From assembly GCA_031398975.1 (NCBI GenBank), contig JANNOI010000027.1, positions 1-22,553 on the forward strand: a stretch of DNA of 22,553 bases, given 5' to 3'. The position numbers were made by a program, and so were the translations under genes. The DNA comes from JAKFWI01 sp031398975. Its GTDB lineage: Bacteria > Pseudomonadota > Alphaproteobacteria > Caulobacterales > Aquidulcibacteraceae. The notes under the pieces are model-generated. The model was not told where the DNA came from. It saw nothing but the letters and a program-made list of their open reading frames with translations, and did not search any database. The first letter of the stretch is position 1, and each line of letters begins with the position of its first letter. Shown in pieces: positions 7,075-15,698 of this stretch.

Positions 7075-7117
7075 TGCTGCACCTGCGAAGTCAACACCGT
7101 GCTTGTGCAGTGCAGCA
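7075..7117 (-). promoter_or_regulatory. Possible PhaR operator and -35 region of the phasin gene
   Basis: The stretch is packed with TGC/GCA units: TGCTGCACCTGC at 7075-7086 and GTGCTTGTGCAGTGCAGCA at 7099-7117. The PHA regulator PhaR of alphaproteobacteria is known to bind TGC-rich sites of this kind. TTGACT (minus, 7094-7089) could be a -35, but the matching -10 (GAGAAC) is poor. It lies about 85-130 bases upstream of the phasin start. Confidence 0.4.
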
Positions 7118-7261
7118 ACCCGGCCGCGAAGGCCGCCCGGCCGCTTCTGCGTTAAGCAGTTGTTCAGCCTTATCGAGATGTTATGAGCATTAAAGGCGGG
7201 GAAACCAGTTCGGCTTAGATTTTGCCTGCGGATTGTCACGATTCGCATGGATGGTAGGAAC

Positions 7262-8377
7262 ATGACGCGAGCCGCTCTCTTTTCCTCCCGCTTTTTCGCG
7301 CCGGCGGGGGTCATCCTCGTGACGCTCAGCGTCGCGGCCGGCGCGGAGGCGTCCGAACGGTACGCCGCCATCGTCATCGACACGCAGACCGAGACGGTGC
7401 TGCACTCCGAGATGGCCGACGAGCTGCGCTATCCGGCCTCGCTCACCAAGATGATGACGCTCTACATGCTGTTCGATCAGCTCGAGCGGAAGCAGATCAG
7501 CCTCAATGAGCGGATGACGGTGTCGCGCTTCGCCTCCCGCCAGGCGCCCTCCAAGCTCGGCCTGAAGGCGGGCGCCACGATCCGCGTCGATGACGCGATC
7601 CGCGCGATCGTCACCAAATCGGCCAATGACGTAGCGGTCGTGCTCGCCGAAAAGCTCGGCGGGACGGAGGCGTGGTTTGCGGCCAAAATGACCGCCAAGG
7701 CCCATGCGATGGGCATGAAGAACACCCATTTCGTCAACGCCTCCGGCCTGCCCGATCCCCGCCAGCGCACCACCGCGCGCGACATGGCGGTGCTGAGCGA
7801 GAAATTGCTGGCCGACTTTCCGCAATATTATTCCTACTTCCAGACGCCCGGCATGAGCTGGGGCAAGCGCTATGCGCGCAACCACAACCGCCTGCTCGGC
7901 CAGGTCGATGGGGTGGACGGCATCAAGACCGGCTTCACCAACGCGTCGGGCTATAATCTTGCGTCCTCGGTAGTCCGCGACGGGCGCCGCCTCGTGGCGG
8001 TCGTGCTGGGCGGGACGACGGCCGCGGCCCGGGACGCCCAGGTCGCGTATCTGATCGAGTCCGCCTATGCGAGCCTGAGCGGCAAGCCGGGCGTCGCGAC
8101 AGCGACTGCGCTGCCCGTCACGCGGGTGGCGGTCGATGTGTCATCGGGCGTGGCCCAGGCGGTCGTACATGGCCCCAGCGCCGATCCCTCCGTGCGCCTC
8201 CCCATCACGAACAAACCGCTCGCCGAGAAGGCCGCTCCCCCGGCGCCCGAAAAACCAGCCCAGGACAAGCCTGCGCCAGAGCGCGTGCTCGCCGAGACGC
8301 CGGCGCTCCGCATCGGCGCGCCGCTCGCCGCCACCGCTTCGGCCGCGGATGCGGCGATCGCCTCGGGCCTGTTCTGA
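7262..8377 (+). CDS. D-alanyl-D-alanine carboxypeptidase (PBP5/DacF-like, family S11)
   Basis: A signal peptide (hydrophobic ~15-25, Ala-x-Ala cleavage before SERYAA) precedes an S11 peptidase domain with all three motifs: SxxK in PASLTKMM, SxN in TKSAND and KTG in DGIKTGFTNASG. It removes the terminal D-Ala from peptidoglycan pentapeptides in the periplasm. After ~residue 280 a Pro/Ala/Lys-rich tail replaces the usual PBP5 beta-domain and amphipathic anchor. The ATG at 7262 gives a typical signal peptide; an upstream in-frame ATG at 7247 adds five residues and cannot be excluded. It diverges from the phasin and converges on DUF3297 with a 17-base gap. Confidence 0.92.
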   Translation: MTRAALFSSRFFAPAGVILVTLSVAAGAEASERYAAIVIDTQTETVLHSEMADELRYPASLTKMMTLYMLFDQLERKQISLNERMTVSRFASRQAPSKLGLKAGATIRVDDAIRAIVTKSANDVAVVLAEKLGGTEAWFAAKMTAKAHAMGMKNTHFVNASGLPDPRQRTTARDMAVLSEKLLADFPQYYSYFQTPGMSWGKRYARNHNRLLGQVDGVDGIKTGFTNASGYNLASSVVRDGRRLVAVVLGGTTAAARDAQVAYLIESAYASLSGKPGVATATALPVTRVAVDVSSGVAQAVVHGPSADPSVRLPITNKPLAEKAAPPAPEKPAQDKPAPERVLAETPALRIGAPLAATASAADAAIASGLF

Positions 8378-8390
8378 GGCCTACGGCCTC
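8376..8390. terminator. Short bidirectional hairpin between convergent genes
   Basis: GAGGCC-TAC-GGCCTC is a perfect six-pair hairpin that starts at the stop of the carboxypeptidase gene and lies four bases before the end of the DUF3297 gene. It could end both transcripts, although neither strand shows a T-run. Confidence 0.35.
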
Positions 8391-8394
8391 TGTA

Positions 8395-8658
8395 TCAGGA
8401 CGGGTCAGGCGCCGCTGCGGCGATGTCTCGGAAATAAGGCTCCACCGCGCCTTTGAGCAGGATCGTCATGTCCTCGCCATGGCGGTTCTTCGAGCCGCCC
8501 ACGGTGACGCGCACCCAGCCTTCGCTGACGCAATACTCGTCCACATTGGTCTTTTCCACGCCCCGGAAACGCACGCCCACCCCGCGCGCGAGCAGGGCGG
8601 CGTCGTAGAACGGGCTTTTGGGATTGGCGGAGAGGCGGTCCGGGGGCGCGTCGGTCAT
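8395..8658 (-). CDS. DUF3297 family protein
   Basis: This is an 87-residue soluble protein. It matches DUF3297 across its length: PPDRLSANPKSPFYDAALL (5-23), VGVRFRGVEKTNVDEYCVSEGWVR (27-50), then TVGGSKNRHGEDMTILLKG and a short acidic tail. The family is small, conserved in alpha- and other proteobacteria, and has no known function. It lies 40 bases after the glnE stop on the same strand, so it may be read as the last gene of that transcript. Confidence 0.85.
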   Translation of the reverse strand: MTDAPPDRLSANPKSPFYDAALLARGVGVRFRGVEKTNVDEYCVSEGWVRVTVGGSKNRHGEDMTILLKGAVEPYFRDIAAAAPDPS

Positions 8659-8698
8659 GGCGCCTGATAGCGGCGCCGGCGGCGCCGCACAAGCGCGC

Positions 8699-11551
8699 TC
8701 ACCCCGCCCCGATCAGCGCGTCCATCAATGCCCGCACCCCGGTTTGCGTGCGCGCGAGGGTGTGCTCGAGGGCGGCGAAATCCTCGGCCCCGCCGGTGCG
8801 GGCGAGCAGCATTTTAAGTCGGGTCGAGGCGGACGGGGCCGCGAAAGGCTCCTCCTGGCAGGCGCGCAGCACTTGGATCAGGTCCGATTGCAGCACCCAG
8901 GCCGCGCGCAGGGCGGCCTCTTCCTCGGACGCAAGGAGCCCACTCTCGCGCAGGGCCGAGAGGGCCGCGCCGGTATTGGCCTCGATCCGCGCCCGGCCGG
9001 GGGCGGACAGCGTCAGCGCCTGGACGATGAACTCGATATCGACCAGTCCGCCGGGGTTGCGCTTCAGGTCCCAGAGGCCGGCGCTGGGGCGGTCCCGGTC
9101 GAGGCGCGCGCGCATCGCGGCGGCCTCGCGCTTTGCGGCCTCGGCCACTTTCGCGGCGGTGAGCGCCTCCCGGGCGGCCGCCATCACTTTGGCGCCGAAG
9201 GCGCGGTCCCCGGCGACCGGGCGCAGGCGCGTCAGCGTCTGCATCTCCCAGATCCAGGCTTCCTCGTGATAATAGCGGGCGAAGGTCGATAGCCGCACCG
9301 CCACCGGCCCTTTCGCGCCCGAGGGGCGCAGGCGCATGTCCACGGCGTAGAGCAGCCCCTCCTCGGTCGGCGCCGATAGCGCGCTGATCAGGCGTTGCGC
9401 GAGGCGCGCGAAATAATCGCCGGGCGGCAGGCTGCCTTCGGCGCGCGGGCCGTCCGGGGCGTCGTAGACGAACACCATGTCGAGGTCGGAGCCCTCGTTG
9501 AGTTCGGCCGCGCCGAAACTGCCCAGCGCCAGCACCGCGAACGGCCCCGGCGCGCCGCCGTGGCGGCGTTCCATCTCCGCCAGGGCCGCCCTGGTCAGCA
9601 CGCCCACGCACGCTTCGGCCAGATCGGCATGGGCGAGGCCCGCCTCCTGCGCGCTGGCCCGCCCCTGCAGCACCTGGAGCCCGACCCGGAGCGCCTCCTC
9701 GCGGTGGAAGCGGCGGGCCGCGTTCATCGCCGCCTCGAAGCCCAAGCCTGCGGCCCGCTCTTCCAGCAGGGCCGCGCGGGCGCCCGGCGCATCGTTTCGC
9801 AGCGGGGCGGCGAAGCGGGTGTCGAGCACGGCGTCCATCAGCGCCGGCCGCCGGGCCAGGGCGCGCGCGAGCCGGGGCCCCAGGCCGAACGCGTCCGCGA
9901 TCGTGCGCAGCAATCCCGGGCGCGCCTGCAACAGCGAAAGCACCTGCACCCCCGCCGGCAGGCCGGCGAGGAATTCGTCGAAGCGCATCAGGGCGGTGTC
10001 CGGCTCCCCGCTTTCGGCCATCGCGCGCAGCAGGGCGGGCGTCAGCGCGGTGAGAATTTCGCGCGCGCGCTCGGAGCGCATAGCCCGCAGCCGCCCGTGA
10101 TGCCAGCCGCGCACGATGGCGCCCGCCGCTTCGGGCCGTTCAAAGCCGAGGCGCGCCAGCGTCTCGAGCGTGCCCGGATCGTCCTCCACCCCAGTGAATA
10201 CGAGGCTGCCCGCGGGATCGGCCAGGCTCGGAGCGGTGCGGAAGAGGCCGCGGTCGATCGCCACCACCCGCGCGCGCGCCGCCGCAAGCGCCGCGTCGAA
10301 GGCTGCGAGCGACAAGCCGCACAAGGCCGCCACCCGGGCGCGCATGTCCGGATCGGCGGGGACGCGGTGGGTCTGTTGGTCCTGCAGCATCTGGATGCGG
10401 TGCTCCACCCCGCGCAGGAAGGCATAGGCGCGCGCCAGATCGTCCCGCGCCGCTCTGGGCAGATGGCCCGCGCGCGTCAGCGCCTCTAGCGCGCCGATCG
10501 TGTCGGGGGCGCGCAGGCTTGCGTCCCGCCCGCCCAGGATGAGCTGCTGGGTCTGCACGAACAGCTCGATATCGCGGATGCCGCCGCGGCCTAGCTTGAC
10601 GTCCGGAGCGCGCTCTTCGAGGTCCCCGCCCTTATGTACCGCCAGGATCTGGCGCTTGATCGCCTGGATATCGGCGATGGCGGCGTAATCGAGGTGGCGG
10701 CGCCAGATGAAGGGCTCAAGGCCGCGCAGGAAATCGGCGCCGGCTTCGAGATCCCCCGCCACCGGGCAGGCCTTGATGAAGGCGGCGCGCTCCCAGTTCT
10801 GGCCTACGCTCTGATAATAGGTCTCCGCGGCCGCGCGGGTCACCACCACGGGCATGGAGGCCGGATCGGGCCGCAGGCGCAGATCGGTGCGGAACACATA
10901 GCCCTCCGGGGTCACCGCCTCGAGCGCGCGCACGAACAGCGGGGCGAGGCGCAAGCCGGCGCGCTTGGGATCCCCGCCCCCGGGGCCCGCGACGAAGGCC
11001 TCCGGCAGCGCGTCGGGATCGAGGAAAAGCGTCAGGTCGATGTCGCTCGAATAATTGAGCTCGCCGGCCCCCAGCTTGCCCATCGCCAGGACGATGAAGC
11101 CCACGAGGACGCCCGGCGGCCCGGGCAGCCCATGCTGGCGGTAGAGCTCCGCAAGCGCGGCGCCCAAGGCCGCCCGGCACGCCTCCTCGGCGAAGCCGCT
11201 GAGCGCGCCGGTCACCCGAGCGAGGTCCCAATCGCCCGAAAGGTCGCCCAGGGCGCAGGCCAGGTGCACGTCCGCTTTCGCGGCGCGCAGCACGGCCATG
11301 GCTTCTTCATACGGCGCGCCCGCCGCCGCCCGGGCCGCCTCCATCGCACCTTCGAACACGGGCTCGGGACCCGCCGCGGCGGCCAGCGCCGCGCTCGCCC
11401 CCCGCCGCTGCGCCAGCCGGCCGAGATAGGGCGCACAGCCCGCCGCCGCCTCCAGCGCCGGCCGCCACGGTCCCGTAACGCTCGCGGGCAGCGCGCGTGC
11501 GGCCTCCTCGGGATGCAGCGCGAAAGCGGGGCCGATCCCCAGCCGGTCCAT
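8699..11551 (-). CDS. glnE: Bifunctional glutamine synthetase adenylyltransferase/adenylyl-removing enzyme GlnE
   Basis: The 950-residue protein has the two-headed GlnE structure. The N-terminal adenylyl-removing nucleotidyltransferase domain shows GKLGAGELNYSSDIDLTLF (~158-176, metal Asp 170/172). The C-terminal adenylyltransferase domain shows GSFGAAELNEGSDLDMVFVY (~677-696, Asp 689/691), followed by the helical PII-regulation and C-terminal parts. It adenylylates glutamine synthetase (off) and removes the group (on) in response to PII and glutamine. Length is normal. It starts three bases after the kinase stop, so it is translated from the same message as the two-component pair, an arrangement I recall from other alphaproteobacteria. 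Confidence 0.96.
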   Translation of the reverse strand: MDRLGIGPAFALHPEEAARALPASVTGPWRPALEAAAGCAPYLGRLAQRRGASAALAAAAGPEPVFEGAMEAARAAAGAPYEEAMAVLRAAKADVHLACALGDLSGDWDLARVTGALSGFAEEACRAALGAALAELYRQHGLPGPPGVLVGFIVLAMGKLGAGELNYSSDIDLTLFLDPDALPEAFVAGPGGGDPKRAGLRLAPLFVRALEAVTPEGYVFRTDLRLRPDPASMPVVVTRAAAETYYQSVGQNWERAAFIKACPVAGDLEAGADFLRGLEPFIWRRHLDYAAIADIQAIKRQILAVHKGGDLEERAPDVKLGRGGIRDIELFVQTQQLILGGRDASLRAPDTIGALEALTRAGHLPRAARDDLARAYAFLRGVEHRIQMLQDQQTHRVPADPDMRARVAALCGLSLAAFDAALAAARARVVAIDRGLFRTAPSLADPAGSLVFTGVEDDPGTLETLARLGFERPEAAGAIVRGWHHGRLRAMRSERAREILTALTPALLRAMAESGEPDTALMRFDEFLAGLPAGVQVLSLLQARPGLLRTIADAFGLGPRLARALARRPALMDAVLDTRFAAPLRNDAPGARAALLEERAAGLGFEAAMNAARRFHREEALRVGLQVLQGRASAQEAGLAHADLAEACVGVLTRAALAEMERRHGGAPGPFAVLALGSFGAAELNEGSDLDMVFVYDAPDGPRAEGSLPPGDYFARLAQRLISALSAPTEEGLLYAVDMRLRPSGAKGPVAVRLSTFARYYHEEAWIWEMQTLTRLRPVAGDRAFGAKVMAAAREALTAAKVAEAAKREAAAMRARLDRDRPSAGLWDLKRNPGGLVDIEFIVQALTLSAPGRARIEANTGAALSALRESGLLASEEEAALRAAWVLQSDLIQVLRACQEEPFAAPSASTRLKMLLARTGGAEDFAALEHTLARTQTGVRALMDALIGAG

Positions 11552-11554
11552 GCC

Positions 11555-12955
11555 TCACACCCCCGCCGCGGCGGGAAGGCGCAGCGACACTTGCAGGCCC
11601 GGCCCCGCGGGTCCGCCCAGACCATCGCCCAGAACCAGCCCCCCCTTGTGCAGATCCGCCACCGCCGCCACGAGGGAAAGCCCAAGCCCCGCGCCCGGGG
11701 AGGTGCGCGCCGTCTCCATCCGGTAGAAGCGCTCGAGGATACGGCCACGGTCTTCCGGGGGCACGCCCGGGCCGGTATCGGCGACGGTGACCAGCACGCC
11801 CTTGTCCGCCCCGCGGCGCACGCGCAGCTCGATGCGCCCAGGCGCGGGGGTGTATTTCACGGCGTTCTCGATCAGATTGGAGAGCGCTTGGGTGATCAGG
11901 CCCTGATCGCCGGGGGCGGCCAGTCCCGGCTCGATGGCGCCCACCAGCGACACGCCCCCCTCCTCGGCGGCGGGCTCGTAGAAATCGCACAGCTCGCGGG
12001 CGATGGCGCTCACGTCCACCCGCTCGAAGCGCCAATTGGAGGCGGCCTGGACCCGCGCGAGGCGCAAGATGGCGTTGAACGTGGCCAGCAGCGCGTCGGC
12101 CTCGTCGGCGGCGCGGCGCAGGGCCTCGCGGTCTTTCTCCGCGTCGGGAGGATGGTCGAGGGCGTCCTCCAGCCGGCGGCGGAAGCGCGACAGCGGGGTG
12201 CGCAGATCATGGGCGATCGCGTCCCCCGCGGTGCGGGTGGAATGGACGAGTTGCTCCAGCCGGGCCAGCATGGCGTTCAGATCCTTGGCCAGATCATCGA
12301 ACTCGTCGCGCACGCCCAGCACGGGCGCGCGCCGGCTCAGATCCCCGGCCATGACATCGCGCGCGGTGCGCGAAAGCGCCTCGGCCCGCCGCGCCGCCTG
12401 GCGGCTGGCGAACACGCCCGCAAACAAGGAAAGCCCAAGCCCAACCAGCCCGCTGAGCCAGACGGCGTTGGTGATCTTCAGCACGATGGCGGAGATCTCG
12501 CCCATATCGCGCGCCACCAGCAGGATCGGCCCGCCCAGCAACCGGCCCATCCGCCCGCGGGCGCGCCGCGCCGCCAGCACATTGTCGGGGCCAGGGGCTT
12601 CGAACTCGAACACGGTGCGCTGGCCCGCCCCTTCCGGCAGTGCGGGCAGGCGGTCGAGATCGCCGGATACGATCCGCCCGGTCCGGTCCGCCAAGACATA
12701 GAGGCTTTCCCCACCAGCGGCGGCGCGCTCGATAACCTCCTGGTTCAGCGCGTTCAGGCCGCCCTGGGCGTAGATTTTCGCGAGCGCGGCGTATTCGAGG
12801 TCGGCGGCGTCTTCGGCGTCGCGCGTCAATTGCCCGGCGGTGGACACATAGACGAAGCCCAGCAGCGCGAAGGTGAGAAAGAGGAACACGCCGGTCTGCG
12901 CGAGCGCGAGCCGGAACGTCGTTGTACGCAAAAGATCGGGAAGGCCGAGCTTCAT
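11555..12955 (-). CDS. Sensor histidine kinase (EnvZ/QseC-like)
   Basis: The 466 residues are ordered as TM1 (~18-39), a periplasmic sensor (~40-155), TM2 (~160-183), HAMP (~184-240), HisKA with the phospho-acceptor H249 in DAIAHDLRTPLSRFRRR, and a HATPase domain with N-box NLIENAVKYTP (360-370), G1 DTGPGVP (393-399) and G2 GAGLGLSL (421-428). It should phosphorylate the response regulator encoded immediately upstream, whose end it overlaps by 4 bases (ATGA), and it is followed by glnE after 3 bases. The signal sensed is not evident. The position after degP suggests envelope stress, by inference only. Confidence 0.93.
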   Translation of the reverse strand: MKLGLPDLLRTTTFRLALAQTGVFLFLTFALLGFVYVSTAGQLTRDAEDAADLEYAALAKIYAQGGLNALNQEVIERAAAGGESLYVLADRTGRIVSGDLDRLPALPEGAGQRTVFEFEAPGPDNVLAARRARGRMGRLLGGPILLVARDMGEISAIVLKITNAVWLSGLVGLGLSLFAGVFASRQAARRAEALSRTARDVMAGDLSRRAPVLGVRDEFDDLAKDLNAMLARLEQLVHSTRTAGDAIAHDLRTPLSRFRRRLEDALDHPPDAEKDREALRRAADEADALLATFNAILRLARVQAASNWRFERVDVSAIARELCDFYEPAAEEGGVSLVGAIEPGLAAPGDQGLITQALSNLIENAVKYTPAPGRIELRVRRGADKGVLVTVADTGPGVPPEDRGRILERFYRMETARTSPGAGLGLSLVAAVADLHKGGLVLGDGLGGPAGPGLQVSLRLPAAAGV

Positions 12956-13623
12956 GCCTCCAGACGATAGCCCGAGCCGCGCACCGTGTGCAGCAGGGTC
13001 GTCTCGAAATCCTTGTCGATCTTGGCGCGCAGGCGCGAGATGTGCACGTCGATGACATTGGTCTGGGGGTCGAAATGGTAGTCCCAGACCTTCTCCAGCA
13101 GCATGGTGCGGGTCACCACCTCACCGGAATGGCGCATCAGATATTCTAGCAGCCGGAACTCGCGCGGCTGCAGATCGATGCGCCTGCCCCCGCGCGTTAC
13201 AGTCCGCGCCAGCAGATCCATCTCCAGATCGCCCACGCTGAGGCGCGTGACAGGGCCCGCCCGGTCGCGCCCGTGCCAGAGCGCGCGCACCCGCGCCAAA
13301 AGCTCCCGGGTGGAGAAGGGCTTGGGCAGGTAATCGTTGGAGCCCGCGTTCAGCCCTTCGACGCGGTGATCCTCCTCGCCCAAAGCCGAAAGGATCAGCA
13401 CCGGGGTGGAGACGCCCGCCCCGCGCAAATTCTCCACCACCGTAACGCCGTTGCGCTTGGGCAGCATGCGGTCCACGACCAGCACGTCATAGGCCCCTTC
13501 GCGGGCGTACAATTCTCCGGACACCCCGTCGCCCGCAAGGTCTACGGCGTGGCCGTCCTCCTCCAGCGCGCGCTTGAGGCCGTGGGCGAGTTCGGAATCA
13601 TCCTCGACGAGCAGCACCCGCAT
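12952..13623 (-). CDS. OmpR/PhoB-family response regulator
   Basis: The 223 residues consist of a receiver domain with acidic pocket E7/D8/D9, phospho-acceptor D51 in VVDRMLP, S79 and K101 in YLPKPFS, and a winged-helix DNA-binding domain (~128-223) with LQPREFRLLEYLM and NVIDVHISRLRAKID. It should bind promoter DNA once phosphorylated by the kinase whose start codon overlaps its stop. degP ends 64 bases upstream, and its promoter is a likely target. The ATG at 13623 has GAGGGG upstream at a usable distance. Confidence 0.94.
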   Translation of the reverse strand: MRVLLVEDDSELAHGLKRALEEDGHAVDLAGDGVSGELYAREGAYDVLVVDRMLPKRNGVTVVENLRGAGVSTPVLILSALGEEDHRVEGLNAGSNDYLPKPFSTRELLARVRALWHGRDRAGPVTRLSVGDLEMDLLARTVTRGGRRIDLQPREFRLLEYLMRHSGEVVTRTMLLEKVWDYHFDPQTNVIDVHISRLRAKIDKDFETTLLHTVRGSGYRLEA

Positions 13624-13687
13624 GCGAAGAAGCCCCTCTTCCCGATCCCGCCCCAGCCTAAGCTTCTTGGCCTAAAGCCTCTCCGGC

Positions 13688-15226
13688 TTAGCTCGCCTTG
13701 ATTTCCGCCGCCACGTAGGTTCGCCCGCCATTGCCCTCGATCTGGAGCAGAACGGGACGCTTGGCCTTCTTGGCGAGTTCCACGGCGGCCGCCAGGTCCG
13801 CCGGGGTGCGCACGGGTTGGCCGCCCGCCTGCAGGATGATGTTGCCGGGGCGCACGCCCTTGCGGGCGAGATCCGCGCCGGGCTCCAGCTTGGCGATGTA
13901 AAGCCCGCCATCCGTGGGGCCAAGATCGAGGCGGCGGCGTTCTTCCCCGCTGAGCGGGCGCACCTCAAGGCCCAGGCCGGCCTGCTTGGTCTGAGCCGCC
14001 GCGCCGGGCGCCACGCCGGACGGGCCCCCGCGGGTGCGCAATTCCGCCAGCTTTTCCGTTCCCGGGCGCTCGGCGAACTTCACCTCCACGACCCGGCGGT
14101 CGCCGCCGCGCAGCACGTCGAGCCGGGCCGTCTTGCCCACCGCATAGGCCCCGACACGGCGCGTCAGGTCGCGGCTGTCGGCTATATCGGCCCCATCGAC
14201 CTTCAAGATCACGTCCCCCTGGCGCAGGCCCGCAACCGCGGCGGGGCTTTCGTCGATCACGCCGGCCACCATCGCGCCCTTGGCGGCGGGGAGGCCCAGG
14301 CTTTTGGCCATGTCCTCGTCCAGCGCCTGGACGTTCACGCCGAGCCAGCCGCGGGTGACCTTGCCGCCCTTCTGCAACTGGTCGACGATGACGGCCGCGG
14401 TCTCGGAGGGGATCGCGAAGCCGATGCCGACGCTGCCGCCGGTGGGCGAGTAGATCGCCGAGTTCACGCCCACGACGCGCCCTTGCAGGTCGAAGGTCGG
14501 CCCGCCGGAATTGCCGCGATTGATGGGCGCGTCGATCTGCAGGAAATCGACGTAATTGGAGCCCGGGCCCAGCTGCTCGCGCCGCCCCTTGGCCGAGACG
14601 ATGCCGGCCGTGGCCGTGCCTTCGAGGCCGAACGGGTTGCCCACCGCCACCACCCAATCGCCAACCCGCACATTGGCGCGCGTCTCGAACCGGACGAAGG
14701 CGAACGCACGGTCGGGCTTGACGATGCGCACGACGGCCAGATCAGTCGGCTGGTCGGCGCCGACCAGTTCGGCGTCGTATTCCTTGCCGTCCGCGGTCTT
14801 GACCTTGATCTCGGTGGCGCCCTCGACGACGTGGTTATTGGTGACGATCACGCCCTTGTCGGAGATGAAAAAGCCCGAGCCGAGGCCGAGCGTTTCGCGC
14901 GGCTCGCTGCGCTCGCCGAAGCGGCGGAGGAATTGCTCGAGCTCGGGCGGCAGCTGGCCTTCGGGGAGATCCTCGGGGTTGAAACCGCCGCGCGCGCCCG
15001 ATTCCGGGGCCTGGCGGACAGCGATGGACACCACGGCCGGGCTCACCTTCTCGATCAGGTCGGCGAAGCTCAGGGGCGCCCCGCCCGGGGGGGCGATCAC
15101 GATCTCGCGCGCGCCGGCCGAGTGCGAAAGCACGGTCGGCGCCGCTGCGAAGCCGGCGAACAGGGCGGTGGCGGCGCCCCCGGCCAGGAGCATGCGGTGG
15201 AACATTCTGGGTGTCGCGTCGGACAT
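13688..15226 (-). CDS. degP: Do-family periplasmic serine protease (DegP/HtrA)
   Basis: The 512-residue protein has a signal or anchor segment at ~12-32, a trypsin-like protease domain with triad H132 (TNNHVVEGA), D162 (PTDLAVVRI) and S240 (NRGNSGGP), and two PDZ domains (~280-370 with VAGVIDESPAAVAGLRQGD, and ~415-505 with KLEPGADLARKGVRPGN). It degrades or refolds damaged envelope proteins. GAGGA lies six bases ahead of the ATG. It precedes the two-component pair on the same strand. Its own promoter must lie in the 15227-15380 gap, where I could not pick one confidently. Confidence 0.95.
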   Translation of the reverse strand: MSDATPRMFHRMLLAGGAATALFAGFAAAPTVLSHSAGAREIVIAPPGGAPLSFADLIEKVSPAVVSIAVRQAPESGARGGFNPEDLPEGQLPPELEQFLRRFGERSEPRETLGLGSGFFISDKGVIVTNNHVVEGATEIKVKTADGKEYDAELVGADQPTDLAVVRIVKPDRAFAFVRFETRANVRVGDWVVAVGNPFGLEGTATAGIVSAKGRREQLGPGSNYVDFLQIDAPINRGNSGGPTFDLQGRVVGVNSAIYSPTGGSVGIGFAIPSETAAVIVDQLQKGGKVTRGWLGVNVQALDEDMAKSLGLPAAKGAMVAGVIDESPAAVAGLRQGDVILKVDGADIADSRDLTRRVGAYAVGKTARLDVLRGGDRRVVEVKFAERPGTEKLAELRTRGGPSGVAPGAAAQTKQAGLGLEVRPLSGEERRRLDLGPTDGGLYIAKLEPGADLARKGVRPGNIILQAGGQPVRTPADLAAAVELAKKAKRPVLLQIEGNGGRTYVAAEIKAS

Positions 15227-15328
15227 GGTTTTCCTCGAAGGCGCGTTATCGCCAGTATGCGCAGCGACCCGGCCAAATTAGGGCGGGCTCACCTTACGTA
15301 TTCATGGACGAATGCTTACGCCTCTGTC

Positions 15329-15354
15329 ATGGGGCGCCGCCGGCGGCGCCCCAT
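15329..15354 (-). terminator. Perfect 26-base GC palindrome after DUF3126
   Basis: ATGGGGCGCCGCC is followed directly by its exact complement GGCGGCGCCCCAT, a 13-pair perfect palindrome with no spacer, 25 bases beyond the DUF3126 stop and about 100 bases upstream of degP. It could be a terminator of the cysE-DUF3126 unit (no T-run) or a dyad binding site. Confidence 0.45.
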
Positions 15355-15379
15355 CAGCATTCGCACGCGTCCAGGCAGC

Positions 15380-15595
15380 CTATTCCTCTTCCAGATCCAT
15401 CTCCAGGATCGTCATGGTGAAATGGTAGCAGAGCTCGCCGTCTTCCTCATCCCGCGACAACACGCCCACGAATTCGTCTCCGATATAGACTTCGGCGCTA
15501 TCTTCTTTGCGCGGGCGGGTGCGGACGGCGATGTCGGGCGTCTTGAAGCGGGATTTGAGGTAGCCTTCCACCCGCGTGCGTTCTTTCGGATTCAT
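15380..15595 (-). CDS. DUF3126 family protein
   Basis: This is a 71-residue protein with the DUF3126 pattern: NPKERTRVEGYLKSRF (2-17), ARTRPRK-type basic stretch, AEVYIGDEFVGVLSRDEEDGE and YHFTMTILEMDLE at the end. Function is unknown; the family is alphaproteobacterial and commonly lies beside cysE, as here. Two ATGs are close together. GGGAGG sits six bases before the one at 15595 and abuts the one at 15601, so 15595 is chosen. Confidence 0.87.
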   Translation of the reverse strand: MNPKERTRVEGYLKSRFKTPDIAVRTRPRKEDSAEVYIGDEFVGVLSRDEEDGELCYHFTMTILEMDLEEE

Positions 15596-15698
15596 GCGCA
15601 TCCTCCCGGGGCCGCAAGCGGCCTGTGTTTGGGCGGTCCTGGCGGGGCGCGCAAGGGGCGCACGCCTTGCCGGCCACGATGAAAACTGGGCTTGGCCC

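Noticed and set aside
10634..12970. 778-codon open frame on the plus strand opposite glnE and the kinase
   Set aside because: Antisense shadow of two certain genes, with Arg/Gly/His-rich composition and no recognisable domain.
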